Assembly (NCBI GenBank): GCA_903822825.1
Contig: CAIJQQ010000044.1
Coordinates: 39,410-103,409 of the forward strand
DNA length: 64,000 nucleotides
Source: an uncultured Burkholderiales bacterium
GTDB lineage: Bacteria; Pseudomonadota; Gammaproteobacteria; Burkholderiales; Burkholderiaceae_C
Direction: 5' to 3'
Positions 9,934-19,470 of the stretch are shown piece after piece. Both the position numbers and the translations under genes were made by a program. The notes below the pieces were generated by a model. That model made no database searches. It was not told where the DNA came from and worked only from the letters and a program-made list of their open reading frames with translations. The stretch's first letter is position 1, and each line of letters starts with the position of its first letter.

Positions 9934-11675
9934 CAGAACAAAAAGTAGCGTTGGGTCATCGGCAGGCTGACCGCGGGCTCGCAGGTCAGCAGCATGCCGT
10001 CGGCGCGCACCACATAGGTCTGGGCATCGACTTCCATGCGGGGGGCGTAGTCATTGTGGACCATGTCTTTTTTGCCCACGCTGCGGATGTTCTTCACCGC
10101 ACTCAGCGTTTTGGCCAGGCCATAACGCTCGCCCACGCCCGCGCGCAGCCCGGCCTGCGACACAAAGGTCAGCGAACCCTTGGCCAGTGCGCCGCCAAAG
10201 CTGCCAAACATCGGGCGGTAATGCACCGGCTGCGGTGTCGGGATGGACGCGTTCGGGTCGCCCATCGCGGCCAACGCGATGAAACCGCCCTTCATGACGA
10301 TGGCGGGTTTGATGCCAAAAAAGGCGGGCTTCCAGATCACCAGATCGGCCCACTTGCCCACCTCGACGCTGCCCACTTCGTGGCTGATGCCGTGCGCGAT
10401 CGACGGGTTGATGGTGTATTTGGCGATGTAGCGTTTGATGCGGGCGTTGTCGTGGCGTTCGGTGTCGCCGGGCAGCTTCCCGCGCTGCATTTTCATTTTG
10501 TGTGCGGTCTGCCAGGTGCGGATGATGACCTCGCCCACCCGGCCCATGGCCTGGCTGTCGCTGCTCATCATGCTGATGGCGCCCAGGTCGTGCAGGATGT
10601 CTTCGGCCGCAATCGTTTCCTTGCGGATGCGGCTTTCGGCAAAGGCCAAATCCTCGGCAATGGCCGGGTCCAGGTGGTGGCAGACCATGAGCATGTCCAC
10701 ATGCTCATCGAGCGTGTTGACGGTGTAAGGCCGCGTCGGGTTGGTGGAAGACGGCAGCACATTGGCTTCGCCCACCACCTTCAAAATGTCAGGTGCGTGC
10801 CCACCGCCTGCGCCCTCGGTGTGGAAGGTGTGGATGGTGCGGCCCTTGAAGGCGGCCACGGTGTCTTCCACAAAGCCCGACTCGTTGAGCGTGTCGGTGT
10901 GGATCGCCACTTGCGTGTCGGTTTCTTCGGCCACGTTCAGGCAGTTGTCGATGGCCGCAGGCGTGGTGCCCCAGTCTTCGTGGAGCTTGAGGCCAATGGC
11001 GCCCGCGCTGATTTGCTCATGAAGCGCTGCAGGTAAGCTGGCATTGCCCTTGCCCAGAAAACCCAAGTTCATGGGGAAGGCATCGGCCGCTTGCATCATG
11101 CGTTCGATGTTCCAAGGGCCGGGCGTGCAGGTGGTGGCAAAGGTGCCCGTGGCAGGACCCGTGCCGCCCCCCAGCATGGTGGTCACGCCGCTGGCCAGCG
11201 CTTCGTCGATCTGTTGGGGGGCGATGAAGTGGATGTGAGAGTCCACGCCCCCCGCAGTGACGATCAAGCCCTCGCAACTGATGATCTCCGTGCCGGGGCC
11301 AATGACGATGTCCACACCCGGTTGCGTGTCGGGGTTGCCCGCTTTGCCAATGGCAGCGATGCGGCTGCCCACCAAGCCGATGTCGGCTTTGACGATGCCC
11401 CAGTGGTCGATGATGAGCGCGTTGGTCAGCACGCAGTCCACGGCGCCGCCACCGGAGGGGCCCGTCCCAGTCCCATTGCGGGTGCGTTGCGACTGCGACA
11501 TGCCGTCGCGGATCGTCTTGCCGCCGCCGAACTTGACCTCTTCGCCGTAGCCGCCCGCTTGCAGTGTGAAGTCCTTCTCGACTTCGATCACGAGTTCGGT
11601 GTCGGCCAGCCGCACGCGGTCACCCACGGTGGGGCCGAACATCTCCGCATATGCGCGTTTTCCAATGGTGGCCAT
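9933..11675 (-). CDS. ureC: Urease alpha subunit
   Basis: [28 protein letters not shown]...; [21 protein letters not shown]. Confidence 0.98.
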   Translation of the reverse strand: MATIGKRAYAEMFGPTVGDRVRLADTELVIEVEKDFTLQAGGYGEEVKFGGGKTIRDGMSQSQRTRNGTGTGPSGGGAVDCVLTNALIIDHWGIVKADIGLVGSRIAAIGKAGNPDTQPGVDIVIGPGTEIISCEGLIVTAGGVDSHIHFIAPQQIDEALASGVTTMLGGGTGPATGTFATTCTPGPWNIERMMQAADAFPMNLGFLGKGNASLPAALHEQISAGAIGLKLHEDWGTTPAAIDNCLNVAEETDTQVAIHTDTLNESGFVEDTVAAFKGRTIHTFHTEGAGGGHAPDILKVVGEANVLPSSTNPTRPYTVNTLDEHVDMLMVCHHLDPAIAEDLAFAESRIRKETIAAEDILHDLGAISMMSSDSQAMGRVGEVIIRTWQTAHKMKMQRGKLPGDTERHDNARIKRYIAKYTINPSIAHGISHEVGSVEVGKWADLVIWKPAFFGIKPAIVMKGGFIALAAMGDPNASIPTPQPVHYRPMFGSFGGALAKGSLTFVSQAGLRAGVGERYGLAKTLSAVKNIRSVGKKDMVHNDYAPRMEVDAQTYVVRADGMLLTCEPAVSLPMTQRYFLF

Positions 11676-11676
11676 G

Positions 11677-12006
11677 TCAGAGTTTTCCTTTGACGCTCGG
11701 GTCAAGTTGTCCGTTTGTTAATGCGCGAAAGCCATACACCACGCGGTCCCCCGCATAGTCCACCAGCGCCACGGTGCGTTGCTGGCCGGGCTCAAAGCGA
11801 ACCGCTGTGCCCGCCGCGATGTTCAGTCGCATGCCTTTGGCCGCGGCGCGGTCAAAGCCCAGCGCTGCGTTGGTTTCGGCAAAGTGGTAATGCGAGCCCA
11901 CCTGGATCGGGCGGTCACCCGTGTTTTGCACCACCAGCGTGATGCTGCGCCGGTCGGTGTTGATGGCGTGCTCGCCATCGTCGATCAAAAGTTCACCGGG
12001 TGTCAT
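11677..12006 (-). CDS. ureB: Urease beta subunit
   Basis: [49 protein letters not shown]. Confidence 0.97.
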   Translation of the reverse strand: MTPGELLIDDGEHAINTDRRSITLVVQNTGDRPIQVGSHYHFAETNAALGFDRAAAKGMRLNIAAGTAVRFEPGQQRTVALVDYAGDRVVYGFRALTNGQLDPSVKGKL

Positions 12007-12013
12007 GTGTGCC

Positions 12014-12187
12014 TCACTTGCGCGAGCCGAAGTACCAGCCTGCCAGGCCCATGGCGATGGCCACAGCCCAACCCAGCGCGTCGGTGGCGTGCCAATGCGC
12101 GCCGGTCATGCCATGGCCATCGTGGGCCAGTGCACCTGTTTGGGCCATTGCACCAACAAGCAAAGTGGCGAAGTATTTGGTATTCAT
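12014..12187 (-). CDS. Small His-containing signal-peptide/TM protein in the urease operon
   Basis: Manual reverse-strand translation: [57 protein letters not shown]; sits between ureB and ureA; below the size cutoff of the ORF track. Confidence 0.75.
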   Translation of the reverse strand: MNTKYFATLLVGAMAQTGALAHDGHGMTGAHWHATDALGWAVAIAMGLAGWYFGSRK

Positions 12188-12207
12188 GGGTGTGCTCCTT
12201 CGGGTGT

Positions 12208-12510
12208 TCAGACGATGGGTTGGTGCACGGTCACCAGTTTGGTGCCGTCCGGGAAAGTGGCTTCGACCTGGATGTCCGGAATCATGTCTGCAATGCCGTC
12301 CATCACGTCCGCGCGCGTCAGCACGGTGCGGCCTTCGCTCATGAGCTGCGCCACGGTCTTGCCGTCGCGTGCGCCCTCCATCACGGCGGCGCTGATCAGG
12401 GCCACGGCCTCAGGGTAGTTGAGTTTGAGGCCTCGGGCCTTGCGGCGCTCGGCCAAAAGTGCGGCGGTGAAGATCAGCAGCTTGTCTTTTTCGCGAGGGG
12501 TCAGTTCCAT
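12208..12510 (-). CDS. ureA: Urease gamma subunit
   Basis: [57 protein letters not shown]. Confidence 0.98.
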   Translation of the reverse strand: MELTPREKDKLLIFTAALLAERRKARGLKLNYPEAVALISAAVMEGARDGKTVAQLMSEGRTVLTRADVMDGIADMIPDIQVEATFPDGTKLVTVHQPIV

Positions 12511-12640
12511 TTTGGTGCGCTTCTTTCCGATTTCGTGCGTTGATGGATTCCATGCAAATTGCGTGCCCTCTTTATAGGCGTCATGGAAAAGCCCAGGTGC
12601 AGTATGCCGTTTTCTGGTGCGTGGCGCACCCCTAAAAAGC

Positions 12641-12656
12641 TGGCACGGTGTTTGCT
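12641..12656 (+). promoter_or_regulatory. Sigma-54 (-24/-12) promoter for urtA
   Basis: TGGCACGGTGTTTGCT matches TGGCAC-N5-TTGCW with correct spacing, about 70 bp upstream of the urtA ATG. Confidence 0.8.
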
Positions 12657-12725
12657 AATACAGCTGCGGGTTGGCAATCTTGCCCTCAAGTGTTTGACAA
12701 ATCTTTTCCTAACTGGAGTGATCTC

Positions 12726-14000
12726 ATGATGAACCGTCGCGGCAACCTCAAAGCATTGGCCCTGGCATCTGCCTTGGCTGCTGGCACATTGACTTTTTCT
12801 CTGCAAGCGCAAGCTGCTGACACCATCAAGGTCGGTATCTTGCACAGCCTGTCTGGCACCATGGCCATTTCTGAAACCGTGTTGAAAGACACTGTGTTGA
12901 TGGCCATTGACGAAATCAACGCCAAGGGCGGTTTGCTGGGCAAGAAGCTCGAGCCCGTGGTGGTCGACCCCGCCTCCAACTGGCCATTGTTCGCTGAAAA
13001 AACCAAGCAGCTGCTGGGTCAGGACAAGGTTTCGGTCATCTTCGGTTGCTGGACTTCCGTGTCCCGCAAGTCGGTGTTGCCTGTTGTGGAAGAAATGAAC
13101 GGCCTGCTGTTCTACCCCGTGCAGTACGAAGGCGAAGAGCTGTCCAAGAACGTGTTCTACACCGGTGCAGCACCTAACCAGCAAGCCATCCCTGCTGTGG
13201 ACTACCTGATGAGCAAAGACGGTGGTTCGGCCAAGCGTTGGGTGCTCTTGGGCACAGACTACGTCTACCCCCGCACCACCAACAAAATCTTGCGCGCTTA
13301 CCTGATCAGCAAAGGTGTCAAAGAGTCTGACATCGATGAAAAATACACACCGTTTGGCCACTCCGATTACCAAACCATCGTGGCTGACATCAAGAAATTC
13401 TCGGCCGGTGGCAAGACCGCTGTGGTCTCCACCATCAACGGTGACTCCAACGTGCCTTTCTACAAGGAACTCGGCAACGCGGGCCTGAAAGCCAAAGACG
13501 TGCCTGTGGTGGCCTTCTCTGTCGGTGAAGAAGAGCTGCGCGGCGTGGACACCAAGCCCTTGGTCGGTCACCTGGCGGCCTGGAACTACTTCCAGTCCAT
13601 CAAGAACCCCGCCAACGACGAGTTCATCAAGAAGTGGTCGGCTTACGCCAAGGCCAAGGGCATTGCAGGTCACAAAGACAAGCCTCTCACAAACGATCCA
13701 ATGGAAGCGACTTACATCGGCATCAACATGTGGAAGCAAGCGGTCGAGAAAGCCAAGTCCACCGACACTGACAAAGTCATCGCAGCGATGGCTGGACAAA
13801 CCTTCACGGCACCTTCTGGCATTACCAGCAAGATGGACGAGAAAAACCACCACCTGCACAAGTCGGTGTTCATTGGCGAGATCAAGGCCGACGGCCAATT
13901 CAACGTGGTCTGGAAAACGCCCGGTCCCGTCAAAGCCAAGCCATGGAGCCCTTACATCCCTGGCAACAACGTCAAGCCTGACGAGCCTGTCAAGAAGTAA
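12726..14000 (+). CDS. urtA: Urea ABC transporter substrate-binding protein
   Basis: Signal peptide then ADTIKVGILHSLSGTMAISETVLKDTVLMAIDEINAKGGLLGKKLEPVVVDPASNWPLFAEK. Confidence 0.96.
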   Translation: MMNRRGNLKALALASALAAGTLTFSLQAQAADTIKVGILHSLSGTMAISETVLKDTVLMAIDEINAKGGLLGKKLEPVVVDPASNWPLFAEKTKQLLGQDKVSVIFGCWTSVSRKSVLPVVEEMNGLLFYPVQYEGEELSKNVFYTGAAPNQQAIPAVDYLMSKDGGSAKRWVLLGTDYVYPRTTNKILRAYLISKGVKESDIDEKYTPFGHSDYQTIVADIKKFSAGGKTAVVSTINGDSNVPFYKELGNAGLKAKDVPVVAFSVGEEELRGVDTKPLVGHLAAWNYFQSIKNPANDEFIKKWSAYAKAKGIAGHKDKPLTNDPMEATYIGINMWKQAVEKAKSTDTDKVIAAMAGQTFTAPSGITSKMDEKNHHLHKSVFIGEIKADGQFNVVWKTPGPVKAKPWSPYIPGNNVKPDEPVKK

Positions 14001-14018
14001 TTGGTCAGCAGCGTCCTG

Positions 14019-14052
14019 AAAAGGGGAGGGCGCATGTCCTCCCTTTTTTTTT
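14019..14052 (+). terminator. Intra-operon terminator/attenuator between urtA and urtB
   Basis: AAAAGGGGAGG-GCGCATGT-CCTCCCTTTTTTTT. Confidence 0.7.
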
Positions 14053-14098
14053 GGCGTGCAAGGCGCCTTGATCAAAGCGCCTGCAAAGGAAAACTGGA

Positions 14099-15688
14099 AT
14101 GCAAACAAAAATGAGATGGTGTGCGCGGTGGATGGTGGTGCTGTGTCTGCTGATGACCAGTGCAGCTCAAGCGCTGACCAAAGAAGAGGCATTGGGCATT
14201 GCCGCCGGAGACAACGACGCCAGGGTCGAAGCTCTGGCCAAAGCCGTGGCGCAAGGCGATGAAAAAACTGCCGCTTACCTGCAAGCGCTGGCCGACGATG
14301 CCGTCAAGATCGCAGGCGGCAGGGTGCTGGTGCTGCAAGGCACTCAAGCCATCGACCCGGTCACAGGTGAAAAAGTCGACTTGCCCGCAGATGCCGAAGA
14401 TGTGATGCTGAACAACCGCTTGCGCGGCGAAGTGGACACGGCCTTGGCCGCGCTCAAGCTGTTCAGCCCCGATGTGAAAATCCGCTCATTGGCGGCGCTG
14501 TCTCTGCTAAAAGAGCCCGACATCAGCCGCAAGCCCGTGCTCGACAAAGCGCTGGCCGCAGAAAAAGACCCCCAAGTGCTGGTGTTGATCAAGCAAGCGC
14601 GCGCTGCTGTGATGCTTGCCAGCGAAGTGCCCAACGACCGACTTCTGGCCGCGCGTGAGCTTTCAGGCAGTGCCCAACCCGAAGTGCTTTTGCTGCTGAA
14701 CCAGCAGCTCACGGCTGAAACCGACCCAGCCGTTCAGGGCGTCATCAAAGCTTCGCTGCGTGAAGTGCAGGACGGCTTGCGCTGGGGCGAGCGGCTCGGT
14801 CAGCTGTTCACAGGCGCAAGCCTGGGCTCCATTTTGTTGCTGGTGGCGCTGGGTTTGGCCATCACCTATGGCCTGATGGGCGTCATCAACATGGCGCACG
14901 GCGAGCTGATGATGATCGGTGCCTACGCCACCTATTTGGTGCAGGTGCTTTTTCGCCAGTATTTCCCAGCTGCGTTTGACTATTACCTGCTGGCGGCGAT
15001 GCCGGTGGCGTTTTTGACTTCGGCCTTGGTGGGCGCGGCGCTGGAGCGCTCCATCCTCAAGCACCTGTACGGTCGTCCGCTTGAGACTTTGCTGGCCACC
15101 TGGGGCATCAGCCTCATGCTCATGCAAGGCGTGCGCAGCCTGTTTGGCGCGCAAAACGTGGGTGTGGAAAACCCCGCTTGGATGAGCGGCTCGCTGCAAA
15201 TCCTGCCCAACTTGCAACTGCCCTGGAACCGCCTGATCATCATCGCGTTCGCGGCTGCCGTGCTGGTGGGCATGGCGTTTTTGATCGGCAAAACGCGCCT
15301 GGGTCTGTTTGTGCGCGGCGTCACGCAAAACCGCCCCATGGCCTCGTGCATGGGCGTCAACACTGCACGCATTGACACCTACGCTTTTGCATTAGGCTCA
15401 GGCATTGCCGGGCTGGCGGGCTGTGCGCTCAGCCAGGTCGGCAACGTCGGTCCTGACTTGGGCCAGAGCTACATCGTGGACTCGTTCATGGTGGTGGTGC
15501 TGGGTGGTGTGGGCCAGCTGGCCGGCACCGTGTATGCCGCGCTGGGTCTGGGCCTTGTCAACAAACTGCTCGAAGGCTGGACAGGGGCCGTGCTGGCCAA
15601 GATCTGTGTGCTGGTCTTCATCATCATCTTCATCCAGAAGCGCCCACAAGGCATCTTCGCGATGAAGGGTCGCAGCGCAGAGGCCTGA
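14099..15688 (+). CDS. urtB: Urea ABC transporter permease UrtB
   Basis: Long N-terminal repeat-like region plus LivH-type permease; GLAITYGLMGVINMAHGELMMIGAYATYLVQ. Confidence 0.95.
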   Translation: MQTKMRWCARWMVVLCLLMTSAAQALTKEEALGIAAGDNDARVEALAKAVAQGDEKTAAYLQALADDAVKIAGGRVLVLQGTQAIDPVTGEKVDLPADAEDVMLNNRLRGEVDTALAALKLFSPDVKIRSLAALSLLKEPDISRKPVLDKALAAEKDPQVLVLIKQARAAVMLASEVPNDRLLAARELSGSAQPEVLLLLNQQLTAETDPAVQGVIKASLREVQDGLRWGERLGQLFTGASLGSILLLVALGLAITYGLMGVINMAHGELMMIGAYATYLVQVLFRQYFPAAFDYYLLAAMPVAFLTSALVGAALERSILKHLYGRPLETLLATWGISLMLMQGVRSLFGAQNVGVENPAWMSGSLQILPNLQLPWNRLIIIAFAAAVLVGMAFLIGKTRLGLFVRGVTQNRPMASCMGVNTARIDTYAFALGSGIAGLAGCALSQVGNVGPDLGQSYIVDSFMVVVLGGVGQLAGTVYAALGLGLVNKLLEGWTGAVLAKICVLVFIIIFIQKRPQGIFAMKGRSAEA

Positions 15689-15690
15689 AC

Positions 15691-16821
15691 ATGACAAACA
15701 AACTTCAACTTCCTGCTGCGCCCGTTTTGCTGACACGCAAAGCCTGGACGGCGTTCCTCGTGTGCTTGCTCGCTGTGGGGGTGCTGGCCCCCATGCTCAA
15801 CCTGTTTGTGCCCGAGGGCAGTGCTTTGCACATGAGCGACTATGCGGTGGCCTTGGTCGGCAAGATCATGTGCTACGCCATCTGCGCGTTGGCCATGGAC
15901 CTGATCTGGGGCTACACCGGCATCCTGTCGCTGGGCCACGGCCTGTTCTTTGCGCTGGGCGGTTATGTGATGGGCATGTACCTCATGCGCCAGATCGGGC
16001 AAGACGGCAACTACAAAAGCGATCTGCCCGACTTCATGGTCTTCTTGGACTGGAAAGAATTGCCCTGGCAGTGGCTGCTGTCGGACAGTTTTGTCGCCAC
16101 CTTGGTGCTGGTGGTGCTGGTGCCTGCGGTGGTGGCCGGGGTGTTTGGCTTCTTTGCCTTTCGCTCGCGCATCAAAGGGGTGTATTTCTCCATCATCACG
16201 CAGGCCATGACCTATGCGGCTTTGCTGCTGTTCTTTCGCAACGAAACCGGCTTTGGCGGCAACAACGGCTTCACCGATTTCAAGCGCATTTTGGGCATGC
16301 CCATTGCCACACCGAGCATGCGCATGGGTTTGTTTGTGATCACGGGCCTGACGCTGTTGGGCTTCTTTTTGTTCGCACGTTGGCTGGTCACGAGCAAGTA
16401 TGGCCGTGTGCTGCAAGCCATCCGCGATGCGGAAAGCCGTGTCATGTTTTCGGGTTATTCACCGTTGCCCTACAAACTCAGTATCTGGGTGATCTCGGCG
16501 GTCATGTGCGGCATCGCGGGCGCATTGTATGTGCCACAGGTGGGCATCATCAATCCCGGCGAGATGAGCGCTGCCAACTCGATCGAGATTGCCGTGTGGG
16601 CCGCTGTCGGTGGCCGTGGCACCCTCATTGGTCCGATTGTGGGCGCTTTCTTGGTCAACGGCGCCAAGAGCTGGCTGACGGTCACTGCGCCTGAATTTTG
16701 GTTGTACTTTTTGGGGGCCTTGTTCATTGCGGTGACTTTGTATTTGCCGAACGGGGTGGTGGGTCTGGTCGCCAAACTCAAAGCCAAAACCATGCAAGAC
16801 AAGAAAGGCGGTGCCGCATGA
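15691..16821 (+). CDS. urtC: Urea ABC transporter permease UrtC
   Basis: LivM-type permease; ICALAMDLIWGYTGILSLGHGLFFALGGYVMGMYLMRQIG. Confidence 0.95.
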   Translation: MTNKLQLPAAPVLLTRKAWTAFLVCLLAVGVLAPMLNLFVPEGSALHMSDYAVALVGKIMCYAICALAMDLIWGYTGILSLGHGLFFALGGYVMGMYLMRQIGQDGNYKSDLPDFMVFLDWKELPWQWLLSDSFVATLVLVVLVPAVVAGVFGFFAFRSRIKGVYFSIITQAMTYAALLLFFRNETGFGGNNGFTDFKRILGMPIATPSMRMGLFVITGLTLLGFFLFARWLVTSKYGRVLQAIRDAESRVMFSGYSPLPYKLSIWVISAVMCGIAGALYVPQVGIINPGEMSAANSIEIAVWAAVGGRGTLIGPIVGAFLVNGAKSWLTVTAPEFWLYFLGALFIAVTLYLPNGVVGLVAKLKAKTMQDKKGGAA

Positions 16822-17693
16822 CGCCCGACCTGCTGAAAAAAGGCGCCGAGCGCATCGCCGAACACGCCAAGCTGGTGGTGGAATCCACCGAGTCCGGTGG
16901 CCGCAGCGCAGGCTATGGCCGCGTGGTGCAAGACGCAGATCAAGTGGACGTGACCCACGGCCGCATTTTGTATCTGGAAGACGTGAGCGTGAGCTTTGAC
17001 GGTTTCAAGGCCATCAACAAGCTGTCGCTCGACATCGCCCCGGGCGAGCTGCGCTGCATCATTGGCCCCAACGGTGCGGGCAAGACCACGATGATGGACA
17101 TCATCACCGGCAAGACCCGACCCGACGAGGGCCGCGTGTTCTTTGGCAGCACCATTGACCTGCTGCGCCACAACGAGCCGCAAATCGCACAGCTGGGCAT
17201 TGGCCGCAAGTTCCAAAAGCCCACGGTGTTCGAGCAGCTCACGGTGTTTGAAAACCTGGAGCTCGCACTCAAGACCAACAAGGGCGTCAAAGCCTCGATG
17301 TTCTTTAAGCTCGATTCGGTGCAGTCAGACCGTTTGGCCGAAGTGCTGCACACCATCCATTTGGCAGACAGCGTCAGCAAGCCAGCGGGGCTGCTCAGTC
17401 ACGGCCAAAAGCAATGGCTGGAAATCGGCATGTTGCTGATGCAGGACCCCAAACTGCTGCTGCTGGACGAGCCCGTGGCCGGTATGACCGACCATGAGAC
17501 CGAGCGCACTGCCGAGTTGTTTTTGACGCTCAAGGGCAAGCACTCGCTGATGGTCGTGGAGCACGACATGAGCTTCATCCGAACCATCTCGGACATCGTG
17601 ACCGTGCTGTGCGACGGCTCGGTGCTGGCCCAAGGCACGCTCGATCAGGTGCAAGCCGACGAGCGGGTGATTGAGGTGTACCTTGGTCGTTGA
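16818..17693 (+). CDS. urtD: Urea ABC transporter ATP-binding protein UrtD
   Basis: GPNGAGKTTMMDIITGKTRPDEG; LSHGQKQWLEIGMLLMQDPKLLLLDEPVAGMT. Confidence 0.95.
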   Translation: MTPDLLKKGAERIAEHAKLVVESTESGGRSAGYGRVVQDADQVDVTHGRILYLEDVSVSFDGFKAINKLSLDIAPGELRCIIGPNGAGKTTMMDIITGKTRPDEGRVFFGSTIDLLRHNEPQIAQLGIGRKFQKPTVFEQLTVFENLELALKTNKGVKASMFFKLDSVQSDRLAEVLHTIHLADSVSKPAGLLSHGQKQWLEIGMLLMQDPKLLLLDEPVAGMTDHETERTAELFLTLKGKHSLMVVEHDMSFIRTISDIVTVLCDGSVLAQGTLDQVQADERVIEVYLGR

Positions 17694-17706
17694 AATCAGC
17701 TTCTTC

Positions 17707-17783
17707 TGTGGGAGCCGCGCCCTCGCGGCGATGGTCAGCGCACCTCCAACCGGTCCATCGCGGCGAGGGCGCCGCTCCCACGC
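17707..17783. repeat. REP/BIME-like inverted pair
   Basis: GTGGGAGCCGCGCCCTCGCGGCGATGG ... CCATCGCGGCGAGGGCGCCGCTCCCAC. Confidence 0.8.
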
Positions 17784-17813
17784 GATGACATCATTTCCGA
17801 GAGTATCCAAGTC

Positions 17814-18518
17814 ATGCTGACCGTTCAAAACATCCATCAATACTATGGCGGCTCCCACATCCTGCGCGATGTGAGCCTGAGCGCCGAACAAGGCCAGGTC
17901 ACCGTGCTGCTGGGGCGCAACGGCGTGGGCAAGACCACCCTGCTCAAAAGCCTGATGGGCCTGGTGCCGATCAAAAGCGGCAGTGTCACGCTGGATGGCC
18001 AAGACCTCACCAATGCCAAGCCCTATGAGCGCGCCGCTGCAGGCATTGGTTATGTACCGCAAGGCCGCGAAATCTTTGCCCGCCTGACGGTGGAAGACAA
18101 CCTGCGCATGGGCCTAGCCACGCAGCCCGGCGGCACGCCGATTCCGCCGGAGTTGTTTGAGTTGTTTCCGGTGCTCAAGCAGATGCTGCATCGCCGGGGA
18201 GGCGATTTGTCAGGTGGTCAGCAACAACAACTGGCCATTGCCCGCGCACTGGCCGCCAAACCGCGCTTGCTGATTTTGGACGAGCCCACCGAAGGCATCC
18301 AACCCAGCATCATCAAAGACATTGGCCGCGTGATCCGCCAGCTGGCCGACGTGGGCCTGCAAGGCCAGCGCATGGCCGTGCTGCTGTGTGAGCAGTACTA
18401 CGACTTTGCCGAAGAACTAGCCGACCAGTACCTGGTGATGGAGCGCGGCGAAGTGATTGCCCGTGGGCCGGGCAGTGAGATGAAGGAAAAGAACATCCAG
18501 CAGTTGGTGGCGATTTGA
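17814..18518 (+). CDS. urtE: Urea ABC transporter ATP-binding protein UrtE
   Basis: MLTVQNIHQYYGGSHILRDVSLSAEQGQVTVLLGRNGVGKTTLLKSLMG. Confidence 0.95.
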   Translation: MLTVQNIHQYYGGSHILRDVSLSAEQGQVTVLLGRNGVGKTTLLKSLMGLVPIKSGSVTLDGQDLTNAKPYERAAAGIGYVPQGREIFARLTVEDNLRMGLATQPGGTPIPPELFELFPVLKQMLHRRGGDLSGGQQQQLAIARALAAKPRLLILDEPTEGIQPSIIKDIGRVIRQLADVGLQGQRMAVLLCEQYYDFAEELADQYLVMERGEVIARGPGSEMKEKNIQQLVAI

Positions 18519-18522
18519 CTTT

Positions 18523-18636
18523 GCAGGAGCGACGCTCTCGTCGCGATGGGTTTTGTAGGAGCGCCGCCTTCGGCGCGATCAGTGAAACTTGGCGGTCAGC
18601 CCATGCCCTATCGCGGCGAGGGCGCCGCTCCTACAG
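18523..18636. repeat. REP-like cluster (three related units)
   Basis: GCAGGAGCGACGCTCTCGTCGCGATGG, GTAGGAGCGCCGCCTTCGGCGCGAT and inverted ATCGCGGCGAGGGCGCCGCTCCTAC. Confidence 0.8.
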
Positions 18637-19461
18637 GTTCCACAACCGAGGCACTATCCCCGGCAGCCCCCACATTGCATGTCGCCATGCGGCCCAGACC
18701 TGGCGCAGCAGTTGCAGCGCGGGCTCAGTCACAGGTGCCAGCACGCGCAGCACGATGACCTGTGGATGTGGCGATGTGGCGCCTGCTGTCATGCGCAAAG
18801 GGGACGCTTCGAGCAATTCACGGGCGCAGGCCAAGGCACGTTCGCTGCGCTCTGCGGCGATGGCGCTGCCTGCGGCAAACACCAGCGTGGCCATGCAGCG
18901 CTGGCCGGCCAGGCCCAGGGGGCTGTTCATCAAACGGGTGTCGCTGGCGTGGATGCTGCCGCGCTCCAGCCAGACGCCGGGGATCTCCATGTGCTGGCGG
19001 AACGTGCCTTGCTCGAATGGCAAGTCGGCGGCGGGCAGGCCCAGGGCCGTGATGTCCCAGGTCATCATTTCGGCACCGGGTGCGAGTTCAAAGGTGGCGC
19101 GGTTGAGCGCATCGCAGGCGTTGTAGGCAATGGCCTCCAGCGGCAGCCATTCGAGCCGTGCGCCCTCAGCCACTTGGGCGTGGACTTGTTGCGTGGCCAA
19201 ACCTTCGACTGAGCGGTAAAACCGTGTGGCCCCGGGCGTGGTCACCAGGCCATGTGCGCCTGCGCCCACAGTGACTTGCATGTCGAGCGTGTCGCCACCC
19301 ACCAAGCCACCGGGTGGGTGCACCAGCACGTTGTGGCAGACCGAATCGCCTTCGGGATAGAGGCTTTGCAGAATGCGCAGCGGCCCCTTGTGCTGGTAGC
19401 GGACAACGCTGCGTTCAGACTCCAGCGTGTACTCGAGTTGCAGGCTGGCGTGCCAGGTCAT
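18631..19461 (-). CDS. ureD: Urease accessory protein UreD
   Basis: LRILQSLYPEGDSVCHNVLVHPPGGLVGGDTLDMQVTVGAGAHGLVTTPGATRFYRS. Confidence 0.95.
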   Translation of the reverse strand: MTWHASLQLEYTLESERSVVRYQHKGPLRILQSLYPEGDSVCHNVLVHPPGGLVGGDTLDMQVTVGAGAHGLVTTPGATRFYRSVEGLATQQVHAQVAEGARLEWLPLEAIAYNACDALNRATFELAPGAEMMTWDITALGLPAADLPFEQGTFRQHMEIPGVWLERGSIHASDTRLMNSPLGLAGQRCMATLVFAAGSAIAAERSERALACARELLEASPLRMTAGATSPHPQVIVLRVLAPVTEPALQLLRQVWAAWRHAMWGLPGIVPRLWNL

Positions 19462-19470
19462 TGGCGGGGC

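Noticed and set aside
12616-12630. GGTGCGTGGCGCACC as an NtrC UAS
   Set aside because: NtrC sites have GCACC-N5-GGTGC orientation; this palindrome has the opposite arm order and lies very close to the -24 element, so it is only mentioned as a possible activator site.
12501-14192. 563-aa minus-strand ORF
   Set aside because: Antisense to urtA; composition indicates a shadow ORF.
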